DNA of 64,000 nt from Bacteroidota bacterium (GTDB taxonomy: Bacteria; Bacteroidota; Bacteroidia; Chitinophagales; Chitinophagaceae): NCBI GenBank assembly GCA_018267575.1, contig JAFDYF010000068.1:1-64000 (forward strand), read 5' to 3'. The stretch's first letter is position 1. Every line of letters begins with the position of its first letter. Shown here piece by piece: positions 24,718 through 35,030 of this stretch. The notes below the pieces were generated by a model. It saw nothing but the letters and a program-made list of their open reading frames with translations, was not told where the DNA came from and made no database searches. The translations under genes were made by a program, and so were the position numbers.

Positions 24718-25809
24718 TTATTTCTGTGTACGCTTATAAATCCACAAAGCCACCACACTGAAAATGATATTCGGGAACCATGCAGCCAGCATGGGAGAAA
24801 GGTTCCCTTTGGTGGAGAAAGTAACCGCAAACTTATCCATAATCACAAAGATAGAAGCGGTAACAATACCAATGGCAAGGTGAAGCCCACTACCACCACG
24901 CACTTTCTGGGAAGCTACAATAGCCCCAATCATCGTCATAATGATCACTGAAAAAGGAGTGGCATCGCGGTGGTACATTTCTACTTTATAAATATTCAAA
25001 CCCTCGGACCCACGCAATTCTTCCATGCGAAGGAATTTTTTCAACTCGGCCGTTGTTAATTTGTCCTTTAGATAATCATCCCTTCGCATCTCTTTGGGAC
25101 TTACATTCAGGTTCAGGTTGGTGTCACTGATTTTACGAACAGATTCTCTCAACCCATCGATTTCCCTAGCTACAGCATCGTTCAGTTTCCAGTTCTTCTT
25201 AGCAGTATCCCATCGGATTCGATCGGCCCGGAGATTGTAATATTCTTTGTTGCCCCTGATTTTTTGGAGAAAGAAAGCACCGGCCATTTTGGAAGCTGTA
25301 TCATAATAACGCATGCCTACATAAGTATCCGAATCAACCCGTAAATAATAATTGTTGCCTCTGGTAGGATCGGGATTATAGTTGCTGTTCCGGTCAACAT
25401 ACACAGTTTGAAAATCAGTTCTAATCACATTGGCCTTGGGGATCAAGGATTGGCTGGCCACCCAAAATATCAGACTTAAAAAAATCGAGCCAATCAAATA
25501 GGGGCGCAACATGCGGTTATACCTTACGCCGCCAGTCATAATAGCAACAAACTCGGTGCGGCTAGCCATTTTTGATGTAAAATAAATGACGGCAATAAAA
25601 GTCATCAGGGGGAAAATCATTGCAATGATATAAGGCACAAACCCGATATAGTAATGCATGATGATTTCCTTGCTGTTCAATCCCGACTTTACAAAATCAT
25701 CCGCCTTTTCACTGGTATCAATGACCACGGCAATCACGGTGATCACCAATATGGTAAAAATAAAAGTGGAAAAAAATTTCTTGAGGATATACCAGTCTAG
25801 AATTTTCAT
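24718..25809 (-). CDS. LptF/LptG-family permease
   Basis: The 363-residue protein has the YjgP/YjgQ layout: three N-terminal membrane helices (IFTILVITVIAVVIDTSEKA first), a periplasmic beta-jellyroll of about 160 residues, and three C-terminal helices. LptF/G and LptB form the ABC transporter that extracts lipopolysaccharide from the inner membrane. Whether this is LptF or LptG cannot be decided here, and the partner permease is not nearby. It appears monocistronic. Confidence 0.9.
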   Translation of the reverse strand: MKILDWYILKKFFSTFIFTILVITVIAVVIDTSEKADDFVKSGLNSKEIIMHYYIGFVPYIIAMIFPLMTFIAVIYFTSKMASRTEFVAIMTGGVRYNRMLRPYLIGSIFLSLIFWVASQSLIPKANVIRTDFQTVYVDRNSNYNPDPTRGNNYYLRVDSDTYVGMRYYDTASKMAGAFFLQKIRGNKEYYNLRADRIRWDTAKKNWKLNDAVAREIDGLRESVRKISDTNLNLNVSPKEMRRDDYLKDKLTTAELKKFLRMEELRGSEGLNIYKVEMYHRDATPFSVIIMTMIGAIVASQKVRGGSGLHLAIGIVTASIFVIMDKFAVTFSTKGNLSPMLAAWFPNIIFSVVALWIYKRTQK

Positions 25810-25960
25810 CAGTTATGAATAGCCAGATTAAGGCCGGGCAAAAGTAACATAAAAATAAGAAGCATCTAAGCATGCCAAGTGAAGGGTTTGTGAAAGCTTG
25901 GCTACAAGCAAAGGAATAGTTGACAACCCGTTTTCATAAGCATTTGTCCAGAACCTATTT

Positions 25961-26896
25961 TTATTTTTTCAATGCTGCTTTTAAAGCACTTTCAATAGAT
26001 GGGTACAGAAACTGGAAACCTGTTTTATGTATTTTTTCAGCACTGACTGTGGCACTTTTCAATACCTCAATGCTCATTTCACCCATCATCAACTTCAGTA
26101 CAAAGGATGGCACATAAACCGGTACAAAAAAACGACCTCTCATTTGTTTTGCCAGTTCCAGTACCAATGCCTTGTTATCCACCGGTTGCGGGGCTACGGC
26201 ATTAAAGACACCTATCATAGATTCATTTTCAATCGATGCTATAAATAAACGGCATAGGTCATCAAGGTGTACCCAACTAACCACTTGCTTACCATCTCCC
26301 AAAATAGTAGCAACCCCTGCGCGTATAGGTTTAATAAATTCTTTTAATGCCCCACCCTCATTACTCATCACGATGCCTATGCGCAACTTGATTAAGCGCT
26401 TACCCAGTGAAGTTAGTGGGTCAATACTTTGCTCCCAAAGTTTACAGGTTTCCCCAAGAAAACTATTATCGGCTGGGTCGGTTTCAACAAAGGGTTTGGG
26501 ATTGGGAATCGCTGGATCTGCACCGTACCAACCAATTGCCGATGCACTTACCACAGCCTTCACCTTATTATCTGTTTCTGTAAGTGTTTTTACAATCAGC
26601 TCACTACTTTTGGTACGACTTTCCAAAATTTCCTTCTTTCTATTCTCCGTCCAACGTTTTTCTGCAACGCCAGCCCCAGCCAAATGGATGATATAATCAG
26701 CCTGTTGAATAGCGGACTTATCGATGGTCTGTTTTTCAATATCCCATTGTGCAAAATATGGACCATCCCCTGCTGGGCGATCCGAGATGCCAACTTGCCT
26801 CGTTAATACAATTACTTTATAGTCTTTCTGCAAAAGCATTTTGGTCAATGATTTCCCTATCAAGCCAGTGCCGCCCGTTATCAATACCGTTGTCAT
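25961..26896 (-). CDS. TIGR01777-family epimerase/NAD-dependent oxidoreductase
   Basis: The 311-residue protein starts with the SDR-type GGTGLIGKSLTKML nucleotide loop. It has the family's IIHLAGAGVAEKRWTENRK, SASAIGWYG and C-terminal helical PSFVLKLMMGEMS segments. It belongs to the extended SDR group near YfcH/SulA-type proteins. The substrate is unknown. It is divergent from trmD with a 53-bp gap. Confidence 0.9.
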   Translation of the reverse strand: MTTVLITGGTGLIGKSLTKMLLQKDYKVIVLTRQVGISDRPAGDGPYFAQWDIEKQTIDKSAIQQADYIIHLAGAGVAEKRWTENRKKEILESRTKSSELIVKTLTETDNKVKAVVSASAIGWYGADPAIPNPKPFVETDPADNSFLGETCKLWEQSIDPLTSLGKRLIKLRIGIVMSNEGGALKEFIKPIRAGVATILGDGKQVVSWVHLDDLCRLFIASIENESMIGVFNAVAPQPVDNKALVLELAKQMRGRFFVPVYVPSFVLKLMMGEMSIEVLKSATVSAEKIHKTGFQFLYPSIESALKAALKK

Positions 26897-26937
26897 GAAA
26901 TATAATTATCGTATAAAGTTAGCTCCTGTGGTTCAAT

Positions 26938-26945
26938 TATCTTTG
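26938..26945 (+). promoter_or_regulatory. Candidate -7 element for trmD, implying a leaderless mRNA
   Basis: TATCTTTG ends only 4 bases before the trmD ATG at 26950. In this promoter class transcription starts a few bases after the element, so the start would be at or next to the ATG. The -33 element is weak. Confidence 0.45.
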
Positions 26946-26949
26946 CAAA

Positions 26950-27627
26950 ATGAAAATTGATATCCTCACCGTGTTGCCTGAATTGCTCGAAAGCCCTTTC
27001 GCCCATTCTATTTTAAAAAGAGCGAAGGAAAAAAAACTGCTAGAAGTGAATGTGCATAATCTTCGGCAATGGGCGGTGAATGAGCATGGACAGATAGATG
27101 ATTATCAGTATGGTGGTGGCGCGGGTATGGTGATGATGTGCGAGCCTTTAGCAAAAGCCATTGAAGTGCTTTCAAAAGAAAAAAAATTCGATGAGATTAT
27201 TTATATGACTCCCGATGGGGAACTCTTCAATCAAAAAATGGCCAATCAGCTTTCGCTGAAAGAAAATATGTTGATTATTTGCGGGCATTACAAAGGGATT
27301 GATGAAAGGATCCGCCAGCAATTTGTTACTAAGGAAATCTCGATTGGCGATTATGTACTCAGTGGTGGTGAATTACCAGCAGCCATTTTGGTTGATGCCA
27401 TTGGAAGAATTATTCCGGGGGTATTGAATGACGAAACCTCTGCCCTCTTCGATTCTTTTCAGGATAACTTATTGGCACCACCTGTTTATACAAGACCCGC
27501 CGATTTCAGGGAAATGAAAGTACCGGATGTTTTACTGAGCGGTGATCCCAAAAAGGTAGATGAATGGAGAAATGAACAATCCTTGCAAAGGACCAAGGAA
27601 AGAAGACCTGACTTACTTAATGATTAA
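26950..27627 (+). CDS. trmD: tRNA (guanine37-N1)-methyltransferase
   Basis: TrmD methylates G37 beside the anticodon using SAM bound in a trefoil knot, preventing +1 frameshifting. The 225-residue protein shows [19 protein letters not shown], the knot region [11 protein letters not shown] and [11 protein letters not shown], all conserved. No ribosomal protein or rimM gene is adjacent, unlike the rpsP-rimM-trmD-rplS order of many bacteria. ATG 26950 agrees with the normal N terminus. Confidence 0.96.
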   Translation: MKIDILTVLPELLESPFAHSILKRAKEKKLLEVNVHNLRQWAVNEHGQIDDYQYGGGAGMVMMCEPLAKAIEVLSKEKKFDEIIYMTPDGELFNQKMANQLSLKENMLIICGHYKGIDERIRQQFVTKEISIGDYVLSGGELPAAILVDAIGRIIPGVLNDETSALFDSFQDNLLAPPVYTRPADFREMKVPDVLLSGDPKKVDEWRNEQSLQRTKERRPDLLND

Positions 27628-27730
27628 TTCTATAACCAAACATTATTCAATTGCTTTGCAAACACAAGGCAAATAAAAAGTACTTTTATACTAAACCCTA
27701 CATCTCGCTCTTATTTCCCAACAACCTACT

Positions 27731-29401
27731 ATGATTAAAAAGAATGCTCTTAAATCCTATCTGCAGATATTGTTATTCACCATTCTGATTACTGGCATCT
27801 GCCTTTTTATTATGGAAGGACGTTTGACTGGGATCGATGACGCTTTTATATATAGGGCGTATATGCGAAACCTTGCCAATGGGCATGGCTTTGTATACAA
27901 TATTGGTGGCGAACGTGTGGAGGGGTTTACTTCTTTACTTTGGACCTTGATCGGATCGCTTTTTTATATAATCAGCGAAAGGCCCGTAGTGCTAATGTTA
28001 GTTTTCAATCTATTGCTCGTATCCTATTATATATGTAGAGTCTGCCTCTTTATAAATCGATATTTTCAGGCAACCCATTTCTTTTCCTTGAGAGTGGTTC
28101 TTTTTTTGGGATTACTGATAGCCATACCCGGCTATTTTGAATGGAATATTTTATCACTTATGGACACAGGATTGTGGAGTGGTTTGTTGATATTGATTTC
28201 ACTGAATATCCTAGAGTTTGACATAGCCAATTCAAAAAAAAGACAAAACCTCATCTTTTGCTTGCTTTTAATATTACTTGTATTCACCAGACCTGAGTCC
28301 ATATTGTGGGGGATATTTTTTATAGCTGTCCGTTTCTATCAATGGCTCTTTCTCACTAAAAACATCAAGCAAGCATTTTGGAGGACAACAGCAATATTTT
28401 TTTCATTTGGGGCGGCCCAATCTGCTTTAATATTATGGAGACTTCACTATTTTGGCTATCCCTTCCCCAACACTTATTATGCGAAAGTTAGTGCAGACCG
28501 GTTTGCTAATTTGCAAGCAGGGATGCGTTATCTATTGGACTTCTTCCATGCTTATCCCTTTGAGATCATTATTTGCTTAATCGCTATAAGTTGGGCCACA
28601 CATTATTGGAAGATGTTGAAAAAAGAAAACCTCAATATTATCGACTCAATTCATGAAGCCTTTCTTCCCTTGTTTCTATCAGGTACTATTTTGATGACAT
28701 TCTTTATCCCGCTTATCTCAGGTGGAGATTTTTTCGTTTTTTTTCGGTTTATCCAGCCTTCAGCTGTTTTTCTATATTTAATGTTTGTGTATAGTATCAA
28801 CTATTTTCATTTCCCTTTGAATAAATCTTGGCTGTCGCTTATCCTTTTATTTGTATTGTTTAGTTCTATAGATAATATTTTTCACACTTTACGCACTAGA
28901 CAATCACCTATTACCTATGGTTGTAACCTTGCGCTAAGTGATATGGAAAGGTCAAAAAAACTAAATGAGTTTTTTAACATTCTCCCCCATCTGCCTTCAC
29001 AGGGTGTTTATACTGCTGGTGGTAGCGCCTTTGCTTATAAAGGGATCACCATAGATTTATTAGGACTTAATAATACCCAAATGGCACATGCAGATAAAAT
29101 CAAAGACAAAAGCATGCTAAAAAACCATGCATCTTTCAATAAAGATATTTTTTACAAACAGAAACCAGACATAGTTTGGATTACCAGCGGTTTTGTAAAC
29201 CCAAATGATCATTTCGATATTACAAAACTTGATAAGTTAGCTTGCTGGGTATTGAAAAACATTAATGAAGAAAAAAAGTTTAAGGACGAGTATACCAACT
29301 GCCTCATTATTAAAAAAGGGGAACCAGCAGCTCTTCATATAGTAGCCAACAATGAATTTCTCAATTCCTTGGATACAAATTATTTTAAGGTGATAAAATA
29401 A
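27731..29401 (+). CDS. Polytopic GT-C-type glycosyltransferase-like membrane protein
   Basis: The 556-residue protein has about ten hydrophobic helices. After the first helix comes GIDDAFIYRAYMRNLANGHG and GGERVEGFTSLLW. The acidic DD pair in the first extracytoplasmic loop is the hallmark of GT-C transferases that use polyprenyl-phosphate sugars, and the NGHGFVYN-GERVEGFTS pattern resembles AftB-like families. A soluble C-terminal domain of ~130 residues follows. It probably glycosylates an envelope polymer or lipid; donor and acceptor are unknown. It appears more AT-rich than its neighbours. Confidence 0.7.
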   Translation: MIKKNALKSYLQILLFTILITGICLFIMEGRLTGIDDAFIYRAYMRNLANGHGFVYNIGGERVEGFTSLLWTLIGSLFYIISERPVVLMLVFNLLLVSYYICRVCLFINRYFQATHFFSLRVVLFLGLLIAIPGYFEWNILSLMDTGLWSGLLILISLNILEFDIANSKKRQNLIFCLLLILLVFTRPESILWGIFFIAVRFYQWLFLTKNIKQAFWRTTAIFFSFGAAQSALILWRLHYFGYPFPNTYYAKVSADRFANLQAGMRYLLDFFHAYPFEIIICLIAISWATHYWKMLKKENLNIIDSIHEAFLPLFLSGTILMTFFIPLISGGDFFVFFRFIQPSAVFLYLMFVYSINYFHFPLNKSWLSLILLFVLFSSIDNIFHTLRTRQSPITYGCNLALSDMERSKKLNEFFNILPHLPSQGVYTAGGSAFAYKGITIDLLGLNNTQMAHADKIKDKSMLKNHASFNKDIFYKQKPDIVWITSGFVNPNDHFDITKLDKLACWVLKNINEEKKFKDEYTNCLIIKKGEPAALHIVANNEFLNSLDTNYFKVIK

Positions 29402-29488
29402 TATATGTTGTTACCCAAGGCAAACCTGAAACAAAATGGAAAAGCTAGCCGATAATTCGTAAATTAAACCTGAATTTCACTTTTATAT

Positions 29489-31030
29489 ATGCTCGTTAAA
29501 ACCTTTGGCAGCGCTGTTTATGGGGTAGAAGCGATGACCATCACTATTGAAGTGAGTGTGTCCAGCGGTCAGCATACTTTTGTGGTAGGCCTGCCTGATA
29601 ATGCTGTAAAAGAAAGCATCCAAAGAGTAGAAAGTGCCATCAAGGACAATGGCTATTATATGCCGAGAACCAAATTGGTAGTAAACCTAGCCCCAGCCGA
29701 TATAAAAAAATCAGGTTCTGCATTTGACCTACCCATCGCAATCGGTGTGCTAGGGGCAACGGAACAAATTGAAAACCCTGAAAAACTGAGTGACTATGTG
29801 ATTATGGGAGAGTTGAGTTTGGACGGAAAAATTCAGCCTATCAAAGGCGCTTTGCCAATAGCCATCCAAGCTCGAAAGGAAAATTTCAAAGGTCTTATTG
29901 TACCCAAGCAAAATGCCCGTGAAGCGGCTATGGTAAACAACCTACCTGTTTATGCAGCTCAACATATCAGTGAGGTGATCGCATTTTTTAAAGATGAAAG
30001 TTCCATCCAACCACTATCGGTAAACACCAGAGATGAATTCTTCTCATCCCAGTATGAGTTTGACCTCGATTTTATTGACGTGAAGGGTCAGGAAAATATC
30101 AAACGTGCTTTAGAAATTGCTGCCGCAGGTGGGCATAATGCGATATTGATTGGCCCGCCTGGGGCAGGAAAAACGATGTTGGCCAAAAGGCTTCCTACGA
30201 TTCTTCCCCCACTTAGTCTGTATGAGGCTTTAGAAACAACAAAAATACATAGCGTGGCAGGAAAGCTTCCTGAAAATACCACATTGATTTCTAGAAGACC
30301 TTTTCGTTCACCACACCATACCATTTCGGATGTGGCATTGGTTGGTGGTGGAGGCACGCCGCAGCCGGGTGAAATTTCCTTGGCGCACAATGGAGTGTTG
30401 TTTTTAGATGAGTTGCCAGAGTTTAAACGGACGGTGTTGGAAGTGATGCGGCAACCAATGGAAGAAAGAAAAGTGACGATCAGCCGTGCCAAAATGGCCA
30501 TCGATTTCCCAGCTAGTTTTATGATGGTTGCCTCCATGAACCCATGCCCATGTGGTTATTATAACCATCCTGAAAGAAAATGTACCTGTCCACCCGGAGC
30601 AGTTCAAAAATACCTGAACAAGATTTCAGGGCCTTTGCTCGACAGGATTGACCTCCATGTGGAAGTAACCCCAGTTGCTTTTTCCGAACTATCATCCAGA
30701 AATATGGGAGAAAATTCTTCACAGATTCGCGAACGCGTAATACAAGCTAGGGCTAAACAGGCTGAGCGCTTTAAGAACAGCCCGGGCACTTATGCCAACG
30801 CACAAATGAGCAGCAGTCAATTGAAAGAAGTTTGCGTAATCGATAAAGTGGGCCAAAACCTGTTGAAGGCGGCGATGGAAAAACTAAACCTTTCTGCAAG
30901 AGCTTATGACCGGATTTTAAAAGTATCAAGAACCATTGCCGACTTGGCAAACAGTGAAGCCATTAAGGCTGAACATCTTGCAGAAGCCATACAATACCGA
31001 AGCCTTGACAGGGAAGGATGGGCAGGTTGA
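29489..31030 (+). CDS. YifB/ComM-family Mg-chelatase-like AAA+ ATPase
   Basis: The 513-residue protein has the N-terminal ChlI-like/Lon-like fold (residues 1-170), the AAA+ Walker A GPPGAGKTMLAKRL near 225 and Walker B VLFLDELPEF. The MNPCPCGYYNHPERKCTCPP cysteine cluster is typical of the family, and a C-terminal helical lid follows. ComM is a hexameric branch-migration helicase that supports natural transformation; many Bacteroidota homologues are uncharacterised. The following ABC exporter starts 137 bases later. Confidence 0.93.
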   Translation: MLVKTFGSAVYGVEAMTITIEVSVSSGQHTFVVGLPDNAVKESIQRVESAIKDNGYYMPRTKLVVNLAPADIKKSGSAFDLPIAIGVLGATEQIENPEKLSDYVIMGELSLDGKIQPIKGALPIAIQARKENFKGLIVPKQNAREAAMVNNLPVYAAQHISEVIAFFKDESSIQPLSVNTRDEFFSSQYEFDLDFIDVKGQENIKRALEIAAAGGHNAILIGPPGAGKTMLAKRLPTILPPLSLYEALETTKIHSVAGKLPENTTLISRRPFRSPHHTISDVALVGGGGTPQPGEISLAHNGVLFLDELPEFKRTVLEVMRQPMEERKVTISRAKMAIDFPASFMMVASMNPCPCGYYNHPERKCTCPPGAVQKYLNKISGPLLDRIDLHVEVTPVAFSELSSRNMGENSSQIRERVIQARAKQAERFKNSPGTYANAQMSSSQLKEVCVIDKVGQNLLKAAMEKLNLSARAYDRILKVSRTIADLANSEAIKAEHLAEAIQYRSLDREGWAG

Positions 31031-31167
31031 TGGGCATTTTGAAATTGCAAATCCTATATATCGCATCGGGCGACATGATCAATTTTCCACACACACTACT
31101 CACTCTTTTTCCCGAACTTGCAGCCAATTAATGGCTAAACATCTTCTTAAACTAATATAATATTTGA

Positions 31168-33006
31168 ATGAAAATATTGCTTTTTTATATCAAACCTTAT
31201 CGATGGCTGGTTGCCTTGGCACTTGGATTGGCGGCCGTCAATCAGGTATTTTCTTTGTTCGCTCCCATGATTACCGGAAAATTACTGGATCTGTTTGCCA
31301 ATCATCCTTATTATTTCGATAAGGCTTTAGCACTTCCTCGCACTCGGGATCAATACCTTTTTGGGGCAGATGGTTATCATGGTATTGTATTTTTCTTGAT
31401 GCTTTTGATAGGTACTGCAATGGTCAGCCGTATTGCCAAAGCGTTTCAGGATTATTTTGTAAATGTGATCATCCAAAAATTTGGTGCCACTATTTTTACT
31501 GATGGGTTGAAACACAGTATGCGACTACCCTATCAAGATTTCGAGGATCAGCGTAGTGGAGAAACATTATCCATCCTCACCAAAGTGAGAACAGATACAG
31601 AAAAGTTCATCAGCAATTTTGTGAATGTATTTTTCATCATTATCGTTAGCGTGGTATTTGTATCCATTTATGCATTCAGGTTACACTGGGCCATAATGCC
31701 CGCTTATGCGGTTGGTATATTATTGATTGCTGTGGTTACCAGCCTGCTCAGTAAAAAAATAAAAGTCATACAAAAAAATATTACTAAGGAAACTACGGCG
31801 CTTGCTGGTTCAACAACAGAAAGCTTGCGCAATATCGAAATTGTAAAAAGCTTGGGGTTGACTGAACAGGAAGTAAGCAGGCTCAATAACAATACCTTCA
31901 AAATACTTGGACTTGAACTGCGAAAAGTAAAAAGCATTCGAGCATTGAGTTTTATCCAGGGAACCATGGTGAATTTCCTTCAACAGCTTATTACGTTCAC
32001 TTTATTGTGGTTGATTTTCGGGCATCTGGTTTCTGCAGGCCATTACCAATCCATCATCACACCCGGACAATTTTGGTCATTGATGATTTATGGTTTTTTC
32101 ATTTTTGGGCCTATGCAGGAAATAGGCAATATCATCATTTCTTATAGGGAGGCCGAAGCATCGCTAAACAACTTTCATAACCTGATGCAAAAAACGGTGG
32201 AACCCAAGCCCGCTCAACCGAAACATATTAATGCAATCGAAGAATTGGAATTTAGAAATATTTCCTTCAAACACCAAACGGCACAATACAAAGCATTGGA
32301 TGATATTTCCTTTGATATCAAGAAAGGGGAGACGATTGCATTCGTAGGCCCCAGTGGTTCGGGTAAAAGTACATTAGTGAAATTATTGGTAGGGCTTTAT
32401 CGCCCGCAAGAGGGGAAAATATATTATGATGGCATTGACGGTAACGATATTGATTTTGATGAGTTGCGTGGTCAGATTGGTTTTGTAACCCAGGATACCC
32501 AACTATTCGCTGGCACTATCAGGGAGAACCTGATGTTCGTAAACCCAAAGGCAACAGAGGCAGATCTTCAATCAGCTTTGCAAAAAGCAAGCTGCATGGG
32601 ATTGCTAGAACGAGCAGAAAATGGTATTGAAACTGTGATCGGAGAAGGTGGGCTAAAGCTCAGTGGTGGTGAAAAGCAACGTATCGCTATAGCTAGGGCC
32701 TTGCTCCGCAACCCGTATCTACTGATTTTCGATGAGGCTACTTCTGCATTGGACTCCATTACCGAAGAAGAGATTACTCAGACTATCAGGGAAATATCTT
32801 CGAAAGGCAACCAGATTACGGTATTGATCGCACATCGTCTTTCTACCATTATGCATGCAGATAAAATATATGTGCTTGAAAAAGGGGAAGTAGTTGAAAC
32901 GGGTTCGCACAGCAGCTTACTCCTTGAAAAAGGGCTATACTATGCGATGTGGCGCCAACAAATCGGTGAGCGCAAAACCATGGCAAAAGCAAGCATGCCG
33001 GGTTAA
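31168..33006 (+). CDS. ABC exporter, fused permease and ATPase
   Basis: The 612-residue half-transporter has six N-terminal membrane helices (to about 330) and a nucleotide-binding domain. The motifs are Walker A GPSGSGKST, signature LSGGEKQR, Walker B LLIFDEATSAL and the IAHRLST H-loop. It acts as a homodimer or with a partner to export lipid, peptide or drug. No peptidase domain or substrate gene lies beside it. A bidirectional terminator separates it from the convergent MlaF-type gene. Confidence 0.92.
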   Translation: MKILLFYIKPYRWLVALALGLAAVNQVFSLFAPMITGKLLDLFANHPYYFDKALALPRTRDQYLFGADGYHGIVFFLMLLIGTAMVSRIAKAFQDYFVNVIIQKFGATIFTDGLKHSMRLPYQDFEDQRSGETLSILTKVRTDTEKFISNFVNVFFIIIVSVVFVSIYAFRLHWAIMPAYAVGILLIAVVTSLLSKKIKVIQKNITKETTALAGSTTESLRNIEIVKSLGLTEQEVSRLNNNTFKILGLELRKVKSIRALSFIQGTMVNFLQQLITFTLLWLIFGHLVSAGHYQSIITPGQFWSLMIYGFFIFGPMQEIGNIIISYREAEASLNNFHNLMQKTVEPKPAQPKHINAIEELEFRNISFKHQTAQYKALDDISFDIKKGETIAFVGPSGSGKSTLVKLLVGLYRPQEGKIYYDGIDGNDIDFDELRGQIGFVTQDTQLFAGTIRENLMFVNPKATEADLQSALQKASCMGLLERAENGIETVIGEGGLKLSGGEKQRIAIARALLRNPYLLIFDEATSALDSITEEEITQTIREISSKGNQITVLIAHRLSTIMHADKIYVLEKGEVVETGSHSSLLLEKGLYYAMWRQQIGERKTMAKASMPG

Positions 33007-33052
33007 TTGAACCCCTACAGAAACCGACCAAATTTTATTGGAAATAGTAAAT

Positions 33053-33104
33053 AAAAAATCAGCCTCCATAATTTACATCTAGAAGGAGGTTGAAGCTTTT
33101 ATTT
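33053..33104. terminator. Bidirectional terminator between convergent genes
   Basis: TCAGCCTCC (33059) pairs with GGAGGTTGA (33085) with one wobble. It is flanked by an A run on the left and a T-rich run on the right. It serves the ABC exporter, and probably the MlaF-type gene whose stop it overlaps. Confidence 0.65.
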
Positions 33105-33908
33105 TAATAGCTCATCCATATTGCGGTCGTTATCAATCTTCCCCTTGGCTTCCAGCATACGCATATCCTTGGCGTCCTGAAGAAACTCTGAGGCAAAAAT
33201 GAATTTGTTGAGTTTATCGTTTTTACTAAAAATAATTTCTTTATTGTTGCCCTCCCACTCTTTGATGCCTTGATACATATAAATTATATGGTCGCCGATT
33301 TCCATCACACTGTTCATATCATGAGTGTTAACAATAGTAGTAATGCTGTATTCTTCGGTTATCTCTTTGATCAGTTTATCAATGAGCAGGGAAGTTTGTG
33401 GGTCCAGACCGGAATTCGGTTCGTCGCAGAACAAATATTTTGGGTTAAGCACAATGGCGCGGGCAATGCCCACTCTTTTTTTCATACCGCCACTGAGTTC
33501 GGCCGGGTGTTTACTATTGACATCCTTCAGGTTCACACGATCCAGTACTTCGTTCACCCTCTTCAGTTTCTCACCGTAAGTTTTGTTGGTAAACATATCC
33601 AGCGGGAACATGATGTTCTGTTCCACCGTCATGCTATCGAAGAGGGCTGAACCTTGGAATAGCATCCCAATCTGTTGACGCAGATTTTTTCTGTCCTCCT
33701 GGTTCATTTCGGTAAAACTCTGACCGCTATAGATAATCTCGCCGCTGTCTGGCTCAAATAGTCCTACCAAACATTTCATCAGCACGGTTTTACCACTTCC
33801 GCTTGTGCCAATAATCAGGTTGCATTTGCCCGATTGCAATATGGCACTTACGCCATTGATCACCGTTTTATCGCCAAAGCTTTTCTTAATGTTCTTGATC
33901 TCAATCAT
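33099..33908 (-). CDS. MlaF-type ABC transporter ATP-binding protein
   Basis: The 269-residue ATPase has Walker A GTSGSGKTVLM, signature LSGGMKKRVGIARA and Walker B LFCDEPNSGLDP. PNSGLDPQTS instead of the usual TSGLDP is seen in the Mla/Ttg2A/Mkl branch. It would power phospholipid movement between the membranes together with the MlaE-type permease encoded 265 bases upstream. No MlaD (MCE) gene follows, so that partner must lie elsewhere. Confidence 0.9.
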   Translation of the reverse strand: MIEIKNIKKSFGDKTVINGVSAILQSGKCNLIIGTSGSGKTVLMKCLVGLFEPDSGEIIYSGQSFTEMNQEDRKNLRQQIGMLFQGSALFDSMTVEQNIMFPLDMFTNKTYGEKLKRVNEVLDRVNLKDVNSKHPAELSGGMKKRVGIARAIVLNPKYLFCDEPNSGLDPQTSLLIDKLIKEITEEYSITTIVNTHDMNSVMEIGDHIIYMYQGIKEWEGNNKEIIFSKNDKLNKFIFASEFLQDAKDMRMLEAKGKIDNDRNMDELLK

Positions 33909-34173
33909 CGCATTTGGGTAATATTGTTATTCTTGGTTGTTCCTAAGCATTTTTTCAATCTAAATTTTTTAAGAATAAAATACTTCATTATCTGATATTC
34001 CTTTACGAATACATATATCTAAACAGCGTTTCAAGTTTATTGTTCTAGTATTCAAGGGTGATCTCCAAAAGGCCCAGCCTTATTACTACCGTACAAGCGA
34101 GCGTGGCAAGGATGCTGCATAGAGAACCAGTAGCTTGGACAAAAATAAAAAACCTAACTATCAGATAGGTAGA

Positions 34174-34911
34174 CTATAATAATAAAGCCGCCAACACATA
34201 ATCCGCAAACAATATCATTACACAACTCACCACCACCGATTTGGTACTCGACCTTCCGATCTCCAATGCACCGCCACTCACATAATAGCCATAATAGGCC
34301 GGTATGCTTGAAATGATAAAGGCAAAAGTGTATGCCTTCATCAAAGCAAAAAAAACATTGTAGGGCTGGAAATATTGCAAAAGCCCTTTATCGAAAGTAC
34401 TGCCAGAAATGATGCCCGACATGGTGCCCGCAAAACGGCCACCCCAAACACCCAATACAGCAGAAATGACCACCAGCATCGGGATGACCACCATAGAGGC
34501 CAAAATTTTTGGCAATATCAAATAGGTTTTGGTATTGATGCCCATGATCTCCAGAGCATCGATCTGCTCGCTCACCCGCATATTGCCAAGTTCGCTCGCA
34601 ATTTTACTGCCCACCACACCGGCCAGTACAATACAAACCAAAGTGGGTGCGAACTCCAGAATAACGGTGTCGCGAACAATCTGCGCAATGGTAGATATGG
34701 GAATGAAGGGGCTTACCAATTGATAAGCGGTTTGCAGTGTGGACACCGCGCCCATGAAGATGGAAATAATGATCACGATGCCTAAGGAACCAATACCGAT
34801 CTCGGAACATTGGTGCATGAACTCCTTCCAATACATTTTCCCGTTCTCAGGTCGGGTGAACATGCCCTTGAACATCAAAAGGTAACGGCCAAATTCTGTA
34901 AAAAACGTCAT
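34174..34911 (-). CDS. MlaE-type ABC transporter permease
   Basis: The 245-residue protein has about five membrane helices and the MlaE/DUF140 signature around ASELGNMRVSEQIDALEIMG, a cytoplasmic loop contacting the ATPase. TLQTAYQL and AYYGYYVSGGALEIG are also typical. It forms the membrane part of the phospholipid transport system with the downstream ATPase. The 265-base gap between the two genes carries no ORF and only a weak TATC/GATA hairpin; it is unusually long for this operon. Confidence 0.92.
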   Translation of the reverse strand: MTFFTEFGRYLLMFKGMFTRPENGKMYWKEFMHQCSEIGIGSLGIVIIISIFMGAVSTLQTAYQLVSPFIPISTIAQIVRDTVILEFAPTLVCIVLAGVVGSKIASELGNMRVSEQIDALEIMGINTKTYLILPKILASMVVIPMLVVISAVLGVWGGRFAGTMSGIISGSTFDKGLLQYFQPYNVFFALMKAYTFAFIISSIPAYYGYYVSGGALEIGRSSTKSVVVSCVMILFADYVLAALLL

Positions 34912-35030
34912 AAGCGGGAAATCAGGTCAGTGTCAAATTAAATTGAAAATACAATTTTCTGGCTAGCTGAGGGATTTTGTATTCTAGATTCAGTATCGTT
35001 TGCACAGATTTATTATTGAACCAGTCCGCA

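Noticed and set aside
30936..31160. 74-codon ORF overlapping the end of the ComM-like gene
   Set aside because: It is mostly within the ComM frame in another register, has no recognisable features, and the remainder is ordinary spacer.
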